Shown here: piece after piece, positions 1 to 45,612 of the stretch
Position numbering within the stretch: the stretch's first letter is position 1
How the letters are laid out: the number at the start of each line of letters is the position of its first letter
Source: Amorphochlora amoebiformis
Taxonomy: Eukaryota; Cercozoa; Chlorarachniophyceae
Assembly (NCBI GenBank): GCA_054601695.1
Contig: BAAHQB010000397.1
Span: 62,001-126,000 of the forward strand
Direction of reading: 5' to 3'
DNA length: 64,000 nt
The notes under the pieces: generated by a model
What the model saw: the letters and a program-made list of their open reading frames with translations, nothing else
Databases searched by the model: none
What the model was told of the DNA's origin: nothing
Position numbers and translations under genes: made by a program

Positions 1-82
1 TATATATACATATATATATATACAATTTATATATATATATACATGTATGTGTATATATATATATGTTTGCTTATTAGATATT

Positions 83-154
<72 letters not shown>

Positions 155-261
155 CTATATATATATATATATGTGTGTGTGTATGTATATATATATTATT
201 CATATGTAGATTATACAACATACTTATGTGTATTGATATTGTTTTTTTTATATATATATAT

Positions 262-383
<122 letters not shown>

Positions 384-386
384 CAG

Positions 387-16726
<16,340 letters not shown>

Positions 16727-16879
16727 CTAGTGGAAATGAATGTGCGCTTTGTAAAGTTATAAACGCCACGTGGAGAGCTGGAAGAAAACCCAAGCGAAAT
16801 AACTAGTGGAAATGAATGTGCGCTTTGTAAAGTTATAACTCTTCTAATCGTGATTCATAACCATAATATTCGCACGTGT

Positions 16880-17500
16880 AATTGTATATAGCCTAGATAG
16901 CCGCTAGTCTAGCTCTCCAGATCACTCTCCTCTAGATCTAGCAGACTAGGCAGATTCTAGAGATTCTGTACCATCTAGACTATCTCCTAGATCTCTAGTC
17001 TAGACTCTACTAGTCTAGCTAGTATCGTGTATCTCTTGTAGACTAGCTAGACTAGGTCTAGTAGGTCTGGTAGGCAGATCCTATCTAAGTTCTAGACTAT
17101 ATCTAGTATATAGCTAGATTTACCTCTTGTTGCCTAGATCTAGTAGATTTACTAGCTTATATAACTAGATAAGTCTAGAAGTCTACTAGGTCGATATCTA
17201 GCTAGTCTAGTAGTGGATAAAATCATAAGATACCTAGGATCTACGTAGTACTAGTACTAGGATACCTCTAGACCTACTAGACCTAGGATCTAGAGGATAC
17301 ATACTAACAGTCTAGGATGTCTAGTCTCTAGAGTCTAGCTAGTGTCTAGAGTGTGCACCAGACACCCTCTAGACCCTACTAGCCTAGACACCCAGGAACT
17401 CATAGGAACTAGAGGAAATATACTATAGTATATATATATATATATATATATCTAGATATAGTCTAGGTAGTCTAGGTCGTGAGCGCTAGGCTAGTCTCTG
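16880..17500. other. CTAG-rich patch at a convergent gene end
   Basis: The tetranucleotide CTAG, often as tctagact, ctagatct or actagtct, recurs dozens of times, while TA microsatellite is confined to a short stretch near 17425-17450. It lies between the ends of the first gene (16726) and the kinase (17762). No open frame or RNA gene is evident; 17500-17761 is unremarkable non-repeat sequence. Confidence 0.8.
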
Positions 17501-17761
17501 CAGCCTCAATAATCTGGATTATTAACGTACTTGATAAACATTCACTCGGCACGTCTAGCATGTACTAGATGTAAGCATGCTGTTCTCTCGATCTATAATT
17601 ATACAATCACAGCAGATAAACTGTGATGACATAATGAACGTGCAGAGGCCTCGGATTATCAGCCCACGTATCGCGGTGCACGGCTCTTAGGCCTTAACGC
17701 TCCACACTCGGACCTGCTTAACTAGTTGCTGGGCGTCTCCATGACTGTAGGTGAAACTCTT

Positions 17762-18178
17762 TTAAGACTTCAAAGCACCGCCCTTCGAAGGATCGTAGGT
17801 GAAGTTGGTGAACTGGCCGTCATCAGCCGCGCCGAGAGCGGAGGCTGGTCCTGCCGGAGTATCCTTCACAGCTTCAGTCGTAAACTCTCGATCAAAGTTT
17901 CCGGTGTCGGTGTCGTTTTTGACATCCGGCTTGAACGACGGGGTGTACTTCTTCTCCATAACCCTTGAAACAGTCACATGAACCAATTACACAAGCTTAA
18001 GGAAGTTTGGGATAGGTTTAGTTTAGTTTACTTCTTCCAGTCATAGTCGGAGTAGAACTTGTGTTTTTTAATGTCTTCTACGTCTTCCTTAGATCCAAGG
18101 CGCTGAGCTGGATCACGGTCGAGAAGCTGGTACCAGCATTTTACATTTTCATATTTATATATAGTATAATATACATAC

Positions 18179-18212
<34 letters not shown>

Positions 18213-18229
18213 TATATTCATATACATAG

Positions 18230-18263
<34 letters not shown>

Positions 18264-20001
18264 ATATGTATATATATCACAAATAAATATTCGAGATTGT
18301 AAATTTCTAACCGCGATGATAATATCCTTGCAGTCCTCTGGGAGCCACTTGGGGAACTTGAGCAACCCGAACTGGATTGCGTGGTACATCTCATGGACAT
18401 TCTGGGAGTAGAAGGGCGGGATTCCAACAGTGAGCTCGTAGAGGAGGATACCCAGACTCCACCAGTCTACAGCCTTGTCATGGCCGACAGCGGTGATGAC
18501 TTCAGGAGCTAGGTACTCAGGAGTTCCACAGAAGGTGGTTGATTTGTTGTTGGGATCAATTTGCGTGGAGAGGCCGAAATCAGTAAGGCAAACGTGTCCT
18601 GAAAATTATGTTTCGATGAGGGTACGCAACGGGAGGTAATCTACTATATTTACACCGTCGTCATCCAATAAGATGTTCTCTGGTTTCAGGTCTCGGTAGA
18701 TGAAGCCCAGAGCGTGCAAGTGGCCAAGGGCTAGACCAATCTCACCAACGTACAGCTCTGCAAGGGGATATCAGCTCGTCAGTCAATGTATCTGAAGAAG
18801 CACCATTGACTTACTTGCGAGAGGAACTTCGAACTTGCGCATGTTCTTCAGGTGAAAGAACAGCTCACCACCACGGTAGAAGTCAAGAACGAAGTAAAGC
18901 TTCTCGGTGGTTTGGAAGGCGAACCGTAGCTTCATGAGGAACGGGTGCTGAAGAGACTGCAGGATCTTGCGCTCGGACTTGGTGTGCTCAACCTAGATCG
19001 ACACACGATAGATGAATTAAACCCGACAATTGTGATGTTTTTGCAATGCTAACACATAGACACCACCTGGTGACGCTGAACGATGGCCTTCTTTTTAAGA
19101 ATCTTCATGGCGTAAACCTTGCCATCCTTCTTCCTGCGTACTTGCATGACCTTCCCGAAGCTTCCTCGACCAAGGACCTTGAGCAACTCGAAGTCCGCAA
19201 CAGACACTTTATCCGTACCCTCTATCATCTGTTTCGTCTCTTTCTTTGCCTTACTGGACTTATCGGCATTGGTCTCGGTCTCCTTGTCGCTATCGTCCTT
19301 CGACACATTCTCGATCATAGCCTTACGCTCCTTGAGGATAGCTTCGCGACCTTTGGTGGTCTTGGTGATTGCGTAGCCTTCGAGCTTTGCCTCGTCCTTG
19401 ATCACACAGATCAATTTCTTCTTCTGAGCGTCGTGCGCGGTGGTATATTTCTTGTAGAGCTTCTGCAGCAGCTCGCAAATCTCCTTCTTCCTATCCTTTA
19501 GGTTTAGAAGCGGTTTAGAAAAGCATGTATTATCTCATGCCCTGTCGATAAGAGTACCATGGCCTGTAGTTTTTCCCAGAAATCGAAAAAAAAAAGAGAT
19601 ATATCGATAAGTACCGAAATGTAGCGGTAATCGTACTCGGAAGGCACGTGCACAACAAACTCATTAGACTTGCCGCTTAAGGTCATAAGGCCGACTGCCT
19701 GGATTGGAATGCGACGCTTGCAGACGTAAGAGGCAGGAACCATGTTGTATCTGGCATATGTTTGAAAGCAAGCTCAGAGGTCGTGTGGATCACGTGTACA
19801 GCTATCGGTTAAATGAATATACATTGCTTTGTCGGTGATGATCATTGCTCGGGTTTGCTCCTTATTCCGCTTGTTGATCTTGATCACATTGTCGGAGAAA
19901 ACCACGACTTCCTTGTTGGGGAAGTTGTGACCCTTGGACTCCAGGACCTTGAGGACCTTCTGGTTGTTGGCGGTACGCAGATAATCCTGGTTGGTCGACA
20001 T
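17762..20001 (-). CDS. AGC-family Ser/Thr kinase with N-terminal TH1-like domain
   Basis: Eight exons in phase: 20001-19823, 19750-19615, 19495-19067, 18992-18815, 18757-18656, 18598-18312, 18126-18032 and 17963-17762, giving 535 residues from the first ATG. Residues about 1-150 resemble the TH1 (tail homology 1) domain of class I myosins, a lipid-binding PH-like fold: [15 protein letters not shown] and [12 protein letters not shown] are typical. A Lys/Glu/Asp-rich linker follows. The kinase begins near 207 with GRGSFGKV (214), the AMK lysine (236), [12 protein letters not shown], an activation loop [13 protein letters not shown] and [12 protein letters not shown]. The tail ends with the AGC hydrophobic motif FTNFTY, phospho-acceptor Thr524. 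Expected role: phosphorylation at a membrane, activated by PDK1-type phosphorylation of the loop and hydrophobic motif (family knowledge). Relatives are the RAC/AKT and SGK kinases, but TH1 replaces their usual PH or PX domain. It starts 557 bases from the divergent methyltransferase gene. Confidence 0.93.
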
Positions 20002-20452
20002 AACCACCTGTCGGACACGAAAATCTGCTCCTGGTGCCCGAATAAAACGATCTCATAGAAAAAAAATTTTAAAAGATCGCCTTCCGTACATTAATTTTTC
20101 GGCATCTGAGCTGCCAACCCTCCCGCTCTCTCCCTCTCCCCCCACCTCCACCCCCGATAATGGAAAAAAAAACAGAAGAGGGAGAAGATGAGATGGAGAG
20201 ACCCCTGTGGGAGAGAATACTGCTCCAGGAGCTTTCTAGAGAGTCCAAATATTTCACGAAAATGCAAAAACAGCAGCTTCGAGGTACACAGAAAGCTCTT
20301 AAAAACTCCCCCCGTCCGCATCGCCGCCCCCCTTTACCAAACCCCCTTACCAACCTCCCCCCTCTTAAGAAAAAGGGGTCACTGAGAGGTGGGATTAGCC
20401 GCTCTCCCTGAATATATAGGGATTGTCCTAATACTTGGTGTGCGATTGAGTG

Positions 20453-20501
<49 letters not shown>

Positions 20502-20558
20502 GTGTGTATATGTTATATGTGTACATATTATAAACAAATATGTGTGTGTTTAACAGTA
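20002..20558. promoter_or_regulatory. Shared upstream region of the kinase and DOT1-like genes
   Basis: The gap between two divergent start codons. It holds the main non-TA stretch (20002-20410), with a ttttaaaa element near 20065-20075, a pyrimidine-rich segment 20110-20150 and a purine-rich one 20160-20230; TA repeat covers 20455-20500. It is inferred to carry both promoters. The acag at 20553-20556 just before the methyltransferase ATG may be an acceptor of a leader intron. Confidence 0.5.
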
Positions 20559-36064
<15,506 letters not shown>

Positions 36065-36069
36065 TCTGC

Positions 36070-36786
36070 GTCGCCGTATCGTTATCGAGTTCAGTCTCTA
36101 GAGTCTGGTATTCATGCTACAGGTTTTTAGATTTTCTAGATTATCGGCCTCTACGGTGAATATTAGCCCCAAATGCCATCGACCACTGCTTTTTCGGCCG
36201 TTTTCCGCGCCTTTTTTCGCCGAATCCGGACAAAGAGCCGGCTTTCAGGACAATTACACCTATTCAGCTTCTACTAGTTCTACTTACTAGACTTAGTTCT
36301 AGTAGTTGACGAGTCTTGGGTCATGCCAACACTGTTGTAATTTTGACTTTTTAAAAGACTTGTTAGAATTTGACTCACTACGGACTGAGTAGATAGTTCT
36401 GTAGTTCTAGAGTTGTATACACTAACTAGACTCTCGAGACTAAAAGATTATAATTTTGAAATTATACTGGTTATTTCTGGTACATCATCATTCTATTCAC
36501 TACACCATTTCATGTAGCTCTATTTAGGTATAAACTAGATAAACTCTAGAAGCTGGATTTACGCGGATCTCGCATTCAATGATACAATTTTAAACAGTCT
36601 CATCCGAATGATTACGTAAAGCTTCATGCGATAGTACTTTTATCTAGTTTATTATAGTGGTAAGACATGTGCAGATCACGCGTCTATATTGTATATACTA
36701 GTATACTAGATATATTTAGATGATATGTAAACTCATGAATCACAACAGTTCTAGGCTCTAGAGGCTAGCCTGGCCGTATTACTAGA
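36070..36786. other. CTAG-rich patch between convergent gene ends
   Basis: TA microsatellite is absent and CTAG recurs (ctactagttctacttactag, ctctagaagctgg, tactagtatactagat). It separates the end of the DOT1-like gene from the PhyH stop at 36787. The reading phase from exon 34080 stays open into it as far as 36159. Confidence 0.75.
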
Positions 36787-36891
36787 TTAAGCTTTGAGTT
36801 TATCAAAAGTAGGAAATGCTTGCTGACCATCTTCATATTGCAGCCAGTTGCTTGGGGACCATGCACATGATCCGTCCACCTTATATTAAAT

Positions 36892-36924
<33 letters not shown>

Positions 36925-36950
36925 TATATGTCCGATTGAATTTCATATAC

Positions 36951-36990
<40 letters not shown>

Positions 36991-37337
36991 TACATATGTT
37001 TATACTTGTACGAGAATCTATATCTACATATTCTAGAATATTAAAAATATGTTAATATATGTAATACATATATATATATATATGTATGTATGTATATGTG
37101 TGTGTGTATATGTGTATATATGTGTATGTATACATATAATTGAAACACATGGATATTTATGGAATATATATACATACACATGCATATATGTATGAATATA
37201 AACATATTTACATATTATATACTAACATACCACGTGAACCATAAGGGCATGTCGTGGCTTCTTGCTGGAGTTTTCCCTATATATACATATATAGGTTCAT
37301 ATATGCAATATATATATATACGATATATACAATATAT

Positions 37338-37372
<35 letters not shown>

Positions 37373-37445
37373 CGTCATACTAATGCACATTCATATGTAT
37401 TCACCATATATTCATATAGTCTGTAATGTCCATATACATGTATAC

Positions 37446-37481
<36 letters not shown>

Positions 37482-37506
37482 GTATATATATATTTAAATA
37501 TATATG

Positions 37507-37541
<35 letters not shown>

Positions 37542-37727
37542 TATAGTTACCATTATCTATATGCATATATATATTGGTATATATATATATATAAATATAT
37601 GTGAAAATTACATCTTTATATAAGAAAAGTACATACATATATACATACATACATATATATATATATACACACATATATATATGTACACGTTTAAATTTGT
37701 CCCTGTATCTATATAAATATACTCATA

Positions 37728-37759
<32 letters not shown>

Positions 37760-37850
37760 ATGTATAATATGTATATATATACTTGTATATATATATATAT
37801 ATATATGTATGCAAATATATATATATATATATATAAATGTAAAAATTATT

Positions 37851-37881
<31 letters not shown>

Positions 37882-38150
37882 CAATATAGCCCACACGCAC
37901 ATATACATATATATATATATATATATACTAAAGTATATATATATATATGTAAATAATGTATATATGTAGTGTGGTATGTGCGTGCTTACCTACTCCAATG
38001 AATAAGTTGCCCATGAATGATCACCTAGAATAATACATATTGGAATATAATATATATATGTATATAAATATATATATATATATGTATATTTGCATATATA
38101 CAAACATAAACGTGCACACATAATATATATATATATATATATATATTTAT

Positions 38151-38187
<37 letters not shown>

Positions 38188-38393
38188 CCTATAGACGTAT
38201 ATATATATATGTATATATTATTACAAAATACAATATATACCTATATGAATAACGTGTATATATATATATATATATATACATATATATACACATATTATAT
38301 TCATACTCACACATGGGTATACATTTTACATATACGTTTACAATATTAACATATAGATATGTACATGATAGACATGTACATATGGATATGTAC

Positions 38394-38437
<44 letters not shown>

Positions 38438-38640
38438 CAATATTTATCTATTTATGCGTATGTATATAAATTTAATTTTTACGTATGTACATACACAAAC
38501 ATACAAATAGGTATATACATATTATTCATATATATACACACACACATATACGTACATATATATATATATATATATTTGTATATATCTCAGTATTTAAATA
38601 TGCATATGTAAATATACTATGCATATAAATTAAACACATG

Positions 38641-38687
<47 letters not shown>

Positions 38688-40411
38688 TTAATATGTAATC
38701 GTTAGGGTTATGATTAGGTTAGCACAACCCCCACCTGTTATGGATATGATTATTTTAGGGTTAGGATTAGGGCTAGGGTTAGGATTAAGACTAGGGTCAG
38801 AATAAGGGTTAGGATCAACAACCCCCACCCGTTAGGGTTATGATTAGGGTTAGGGCTAGGATTAGGGTTAGGATCACACCCCCCACCCGTTAGGGTTAGG
38901 GTTAGGGTTAGGGTTAGGGTTAGGGTTAGGGCTAGGGTCAGGATTAGGGTTAGGCACCTGTTAGGGTTAGGACTAGGGTTAGGGTCAGGATTGGTTAGGA
39001 TCACAACCCCCACCGTTAGGGTTATGATTAGGGTTAGGGTCAGGATTAGGGTTAGGATCACACCCCCCACCCGTTAGGGTTAGGGTTAGGGTTAGGGCTA
39101 GGGTCAGGATTAGGGCTAGGCACCCGATAGGCTTAGGATGTTAGGGTCAGAATTAGGGTTAGGATCAACAACCCCCACCCGTTAAGGTTATGATTAGGGT
39201 TAGGGTCAGGATTAGGGCTAGGATCACACCCCCAACCCGTTAGTATTAGGGCTAGGGTTAGGGTTAGGGTTAGGGTTAGGGGTAGGGCTAGGGTCAGGAT
39301 TAGGGTTAGGCACCTGTTAGGGTTAGGATTAGGTTTAGGGTCAGGATTGGTTAGGATCCCAACCCCCACCGTTAGGCTTATGATTAGGGTTAGGGTCAGG
39401 ATTAGGGTTAGGATCACACCCCCCACCCGTTAGGGTTAGGGTTAGGGTTAGGGCTAGGGTCAGGATTAGGGTTAGGCACCCGATAGGGTTAGGATGTCAG
39501 GGTCAGGATTAGGGTTAGGATCAACAACCCCCACCCGTTAGGGTTATGATTAGGGTTAGGGTCAGGATTAGGGTTAGGATCACGTTAGGATCACACCCCC
39601 AACCCGTTAGGATTAGGGTTAGGGTTAGGGTTAGGATTAGGGTTAGGGTTAGGGTTAGGGCTGGGGTCAGGATTAGGGTTAGGCACCTGTTAGGGTTAGG
39701 ATTAGGGTTAGGGTCAGGATTGGTTAGGATCACAACCCCTACCTTGGGGTTATGATTAGGGTTAGGGTCAGGATTAGGGTTAGGATTACAACCCACACCC
39801 ATTAGGGCTAGGATTAGGGTTAGGGTCAGGATTAGGGTTAGGGTCAGGATTAGGGTTAGGGTTGTGGATCGGCTAACCAAATCTCCAGCCTCAGTAGGGA
39901 GCGGGATACCCCCCTCCATGGGCAGACTCTCCTGCATTAGGATCAGATTACTCAGCATGTCTTAGCCCGAGGACCATTGACTCCTCCACATTGTGGAGTT
40001 TGGGGTTAGGGTTAGGGTTGGGAATGAGATAATGCGACGTGGTTTCGAGAGGACAGTGTTGTCTCCACCCACTTCTTCTCGACTTACCTATCTCATGTTC
40101 GACCACCATGTTCGACCCTTAGTCTCTCTTATCAAGATGGGAATCGTAGACCCAGGATCAACCTTGGGTTGTCTGTCGTTATTTTCGTATCATCGCTGGG
40201 GATCACGGTTAGTGACGGCCGCGAGATCGTTGGAGTTGCAGTTTCCTTGTTTGGAAAAAAAATTTCGCGCTCCGGGGTTAAGTTTTTAAGCACCTTGGCG
40301 CGCGGTTACCGCTCGCTTTGAAGGAGGGTTTTTGGGGGAGATAGGATAGTTTGGAAAACATTGGAGAAATGCCTTATATGTACATAGATATATACATATA
40401 TGCATACGTAC

Positions 40412-40479
<68 letters not shown>

Positions 40480-40744
40480 CTATGGGTTAGGGTTAGTCTT
40501 AGGTTAGGATTCGGGTTTAGGGTTCGTTACCAAAGTTTTGGTGTGGTTAACCATTTGGAGGCCTATAGTGTTTTCGTCGGTCTTGGGTTAGGGTTAGGGT
40601 TAGGGTTTGGGTTAGGGTTAGGGTTAGGGTTAGGGTTAGGGTTAGGGTGTGAATTAGCGCTAAGGCCAGGGTTTGAACTAGGGTTACGGTTGAGATGAGA
40701 AAAGGAATTTTGGATTAATAGATTATTGTACATAGTAAATTTAG

Positions 40745-40788
<44 letters not shown>

Positions 40789-40883
40789 TAATATGAAATG
40801 AAGTGGACAAATGCAACGAAATTATGGTATGTAAAAAAGTATAATATGTATATAATATATGTAAATATTTAGTCATTCTACGG

Positions 40884-40926
<43 letters not shown>

Positions 40927-40947
40927 ACCTTTATTATTTCATGGTCA

Positions 40948-40983
<36 letters not shown>

Positions 40984-41229
40984 TGATGTGACCTTATGAC
41001 GAACAAATCGCTTTTGAATAGGCGTGGATTGTGACCTGCATATACCAATAAAAAGTATACATATGTGACCATATTTTAGCTGTTCTTGTGACCAATATAT
41101 ACAAATACGAATATGAATATACATATTACATGGGCATGAATGTGACCGGCATATACAAATACAAATAGGGATTTGAATATGTGAGTATGTTACTACATAT
41201 GTGTGTGGTTGAGACCTCTATATATACAT

Positions 41230-41264
<35 letters not shown>

Positions 41265-41440
41265 TATATATATATATTAGTATATAGTATTATATATATA
41301 CACACATATATATTGTATATATATATATGTATATATATGTATATGTACGGTACATTGTGTGTAATTATTATTATTATATATATGTCTATATATATATACA
41401 TATATAATATATATATATATATATATATGTAAATATTTAC

Positions 41441-41513
<73 letters not shown>

Positions 41514-41565
41514 TCTAGAATGTTCATATATATCCATTTATATTCCATTACTTTTCATATACACT

Positions 41566-41633
<68 letters not shown>

Positions 41634-41940
41634 AATATATACTTACTTCGGAACAACCCACAGGCAACCATTTTCGGTATCAGCGCTATCAATCGATAGC
41701 CATAGACCGTGGACCGATGGCCTTGGATAATATATATATATATATATACATCAAATTATATATGTATAGATAGATATAGATAAATATGTTGTATGTAATA
41801 AAATACAGATATACATCAATGTGTGTATGTATATATATACATCAATGTGTATGTATATATATATATATGTATATGTAGATACGTATGTTGTATGTAATGT
41901 TTATAAAATACAGACATACATATATGTGTATGTATATATG

Positions 41941-41973
<33 letters not shown>

Positions 41974-42055
41974 GTGTATATACATAATCAAATGCACACA
42001 AATAAATTTAATTACATTCATGCATTATACACCCACGCACACACACACACACACA

Positions 42056-42121
<66 letters not shown>

Positions 42122-42558
42122 TGTATATATATATGTGAGAGTAAACACCTAAAAATAGAAATATAGATTTACACATGTATATGTATATGTGTACACATGT
42201 ATCTGTGTATGTATTCACAGATTTTGTGAGAGGCTTTCACGTCATATCAATATCAAAGTATACCTTGCATCGCCAGATGTAACTTCTATACATATAAACT
42301 TTCATTTAAATATATTTGCATATAGACGTTTAACATGTATATATATATACATCTATTTCATACATCCCATAGAATGTTTCATGTCCCTACGGGTCAGTGT
42401 AGAGGAAGGTCGAGTCCTGATGTGGTCCCACCTCTCCGCCTAAATATGCGGTTAGCGTTAGAGTTTGACTTAGAATTTAGTTAGATTTAGTATTTGCGTT
42501 GTGATAACTCTTGGTTACTCTTAGCATTTCGGACACACACACACACACACTCACACAG

Positions 42559-42617
<59 letters not shown>

Positions 42618-42888
42618 ACATGTATATATAACCAGTGCGAGGACTTTTGCAGATGTACATGCTTTGAATAGGGATAGCTTGTTTCAATCCAATGTCTCTG
42701 TTTTGATAATATATTATTGTCATGTATATGTATATATGTGTAAATATATATAAATATATTATATATATATTTTTATAATAGGGATAGCTTGTTTCAATCC
42801 AATGTCTCTGTTTTAATAATGTGTTATACTTATCTATGTATATATATGTATATATATATATATGTATATATATATATTTATATAAGTG

Positions 42889-42928
<40 letters not shown>

Positions 42929-43069
42929 GTTTGTGTGTGCATAATACATATGGATATATATGTATATATATGTGTATATATATAAAATATATTTAAACAT
43001 GTGTACAAACGTATGCATATATAAATACATACTTTGAGATATATATATATATATACATATGTATATATA

Positions 43070-43139
<70 letters not shown>

Positions 43140-43331
43140 TTTATATATATATATATATGTATATATTAGTATTAATTACCTTGCAACAGACTGGAGATTT
43201 ACAGCGTAGTCTGAATACAAAACAGTATATAATTGTGTAGTACATGTGCAAAGTATATTTAAACATGACAGTAAACACTAGGCCATCTTTATAGGTGAAA
43301 CAATATTTGCATTATATTTTTGTACATATGC

Positions 43332-43368
<37 letters not shown>

Positions 43369-43393
43369 GTATATATATATACATATATATATT

Positions 43394-43424
<31 letters not shown>

Positions 43425-43475
43425 TTGTATGCAATATATATTGTGTATGTGTTTATATGTATGTATATATATATG

Positions 43476-43511
<36 letters not shown>

Positions 43512-43725
43512 CAGGACATTGTTCACTTGTGATGATCCTGTTGACTAGGTAAGTAGGAATAATGGAATGAATGGTAATTTATTCCGTTTAGACATTTATT
43601 TCGCAAAGTAATCGATCCTTGGCAGCGAGTAAGTTCCTACTCTGCCTCGCATGATTGATACAACTACTCTGACCAGAGTACCCCATGGATGTATGAATTT
43701 ATGTTTATATATATATATATATATA

Positions 43726-43770
<45 letters not shown>

Positions 43771-43858
43771 TAAAATATATATATATATATATATATATTT
43801 GTTTGTGTCTGTATATATAGATATACCTATATGGCGCGTCATATGCATACTTCATATT

Positions 43859-43903
<45 letters not shown>

Positions 43904-43951
43904 CTCTGAAGATCTCATCTCGTGTATGTAACGCATGTCCCACCTATTTGC

Positions 43952-43987
<36 letters not shown>

Positions 43988-44008
43988 ATATGAATAATAT
44001 ACATATAC

Positions 44009-44066
<58 letters not shown>

Positions 44067-44477
44067 TACACAACACCCAAAAGAGAGGTAGAAGGACAGA
44101 AATAGACACAACTAGAAGACGAGGGAGAATGGGCAGATATGGACAAAAGAAAGACAGAGAGAAAAGAGAAAAGAGATTGAGGAACGAAGAAAGAGAGAAA
44201 AGAGAAAAAGAGAAAAGAAAAAGAGAAAAGAGAAAAAGAGAAAAGAAAAAGAGAAAAAGAGAAAAGAAGAGGAGGAAAAGAGAAAAGAAAAAGAGAAAAG
44301 GACGTAGATGGGGAAGGGTTCACCTTATTAATGCAATCCCTTTTAGGATACTGTAATGTTTTGCCGTCTGATGCAAAAGCATCCTCTTCCCAGAAGAAGC
44401 GAATCTATTCATATACTATATGAATATGTATCTATAAGATATGCATGTTTATCGTACATATACCTACAAATATACCT

Positions 44478-44520
<43 letters not shown>

Positions 44521-44529
44521 CATATATGT

Positions 44530-44621
<92 letters not shown>

Positions 44622-44624
44622 AAT

Positions 44625-44655
<31 letters not shown>

Positions 44656-44973
44656 GTACATATCATATTTGTGTTTATATATAGATATATATATATATGC
44701 GTGTATGTTGAATGTGTACATACAAAAAGACATTTCTGTACATCTACCTTATCGCCAGATTCCAGAAAGTACTTGTCCTGAACATATCATATCAAGTCAA
44801 ACTGGTACTCCTATCCATGAATGTCGGTACCTGGTACTGCCTCTTTGCCTCGTGGGTAGTAAAAACAGACGTGGAGCTCTCTGGGTCGAACTATTCGAAT
44901 GTTGGAACATAAGAGTACTAGATGATGGGTTAGAGGGTAAGAATTTCACTTTTCATAGCTCTAACCATGAGCC

Positions 44974-45054
<81 letters not shown>

Positions 45055-45612
45055 CATGCACACCTGGTCAATGAGCATCCCGATCCTGTCCCGCAGTCGC
45101 TGACAAGTCGACTTGGAAGTGAATCCACGGATCACCAGGTAGCCGTTTTCCTGAAATTTGATTGATAATAAGACCAATGAGATAGTTAAGAAGGCGTGGA
45201 ATGTCGGGAAGGATATGGTTGGATGACTTCTGTTTCGGGAGCGAGCGCGGATGTTAGGGTTGAATATGACTCCCGATGGTTGGCAGAACATATGAGGAAA
45301 TATGTAACTCCCAACCCTCCGCAAAACACGTTGGAGATTATTTCATGCAGATGGATACCCTTATCCAACCCCGTCCTCCCATACCTGAAGGAATTCTTTC
45401 TCTTCCGAAGTCAGTCCTCGTCCTTTCCTCTCCTCACCCCAACCCGTGAAAATCTTTGAAAAAAAAGATTTGAACATCCCGAATTGCTCAGCTCGTGCCA
45501 CTTGGACGCCGGAAGCGATCCCTCCGACCAATACCGCGGCGGGAGGAGCCATTTGGAGTAGTCTGCGAAGTCCCATTGCTGCCATTGTCCCCCGGATGTC
45601 CCAAGATTTCAT
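36787..45612 (-). CDS. Phytanoyl-CoA dioxygenase (PhyH) family oxygenase
   Basis: Fifteen exons in phase give 334 residues: 45612-45385, 45150-45064, 44890-44831, 44777-44748, 44404-44324, 43943-43904, 43210-43180, 42697-42633, 42439-42391, 41721-41647, 41035-40993, 39931-39878, 38024-37990, 37264-37231 and 36879-36787. The family is Fe(II)/2-oxoglutarate-dependent oxygenases, closest by motif to the PHYHD1 subgroup. Visible landmarks: [10 protein letters not shown] (from about 77), [37 protein letters not shown], the metal-binding HQD at 214-216 ([13 protein letters not shown]), [22 protein letters not shown] with the probable distal iron His290, PRHALMVHV with Arg297 placed to bind 2-oxoglutarate, and WSPSNWLQ near the C terminus. 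The N-terminal 45 residues are Arg/Ala-rich with a weakly hydrophobic stretch and could be a targeting peptide. The substrate cannot be told from sequence. An in-frame GTG lies upstream, but the first ATG is at 45612. Confidence 0.92.
38700..39860. repeat. Degenerate TTAGGG array with higher-order repeat
   Basis: Within a PhyH intron. Blocks such as ggatcacaccccccacccgt and caacccccacccgttagggt recur with a spacing of about 350 bases (for example near 38818, 39168, 39528, and 39003, 39357), giving a compound repeat of TTAGGG variants. Confidence 0.85.
39939..40000 (+). repeat. Longest copy of the dispersed cassette
   Basis: Begins ggatcagattactcagcatg, continues tcttagcccgaggaccattg and ends actcctccacattgtggagt. 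The end contains a perfect 7-base stem (CTCCACA/TGTGGAG). It follows the PhyH acceptor region of exon 39931-39878 directly. Confidence 0.8.
40020..40335. other. Non-repeat, GC-richer island in a PhyH intron
   Basis: A block of about 315 bases free of TA and hexamer repeat, with a plus-strand open frame (39993-40289) antisense to PhyH. The translation shows no motif I know. It is not needed by the PhyH exon chain. It could be a remnant of an inserted sequence or an unrecognised exon or gene. Confidence 0.5.
41070..41215 (-). repeat. Upstream echoes of PhyH exon 41035-40993
   Basis: On the minus strand the acceptor and first bases (tttgtatatgccggtcacat and relatives) recur near 41215, 41155 and 41100 before the real exon (tggtatatgcag|GTCACAATCC). 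Confidence 0.75.
42779..42822 (-). repeat. Upstream echo of PhyH exon 42697-42633
   Basis: On the plus strand, tagggatagcttgtttcaat plus ccaatgtctctgtttt is a near-identical copy of the exon start and acceptor found at 42668-42704. Confidence 0.9.
44100..44315. repeat. Purine-rich GAGAAAAG intron repeat
   Basis: Irregular (GAGAAAA)n on the plus strand, i.e. pyrimidine-rich on the PhyH coding strand, in the intron after exon 44404-44324. Confidence 0.9.

Noticed and set aside
39993-40289. A coding gene antisense to PhyH
   Set aside because: No recognisable motif or splice support; reported only as an unexplained island.
42259-42285. A minus-strand exon-like piece (PSYIWRCK) between PhyH exons 9 and 10
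   Set aside because: Direct splicing of 42391 to 41721 is in phase and restores the family sequence without it.
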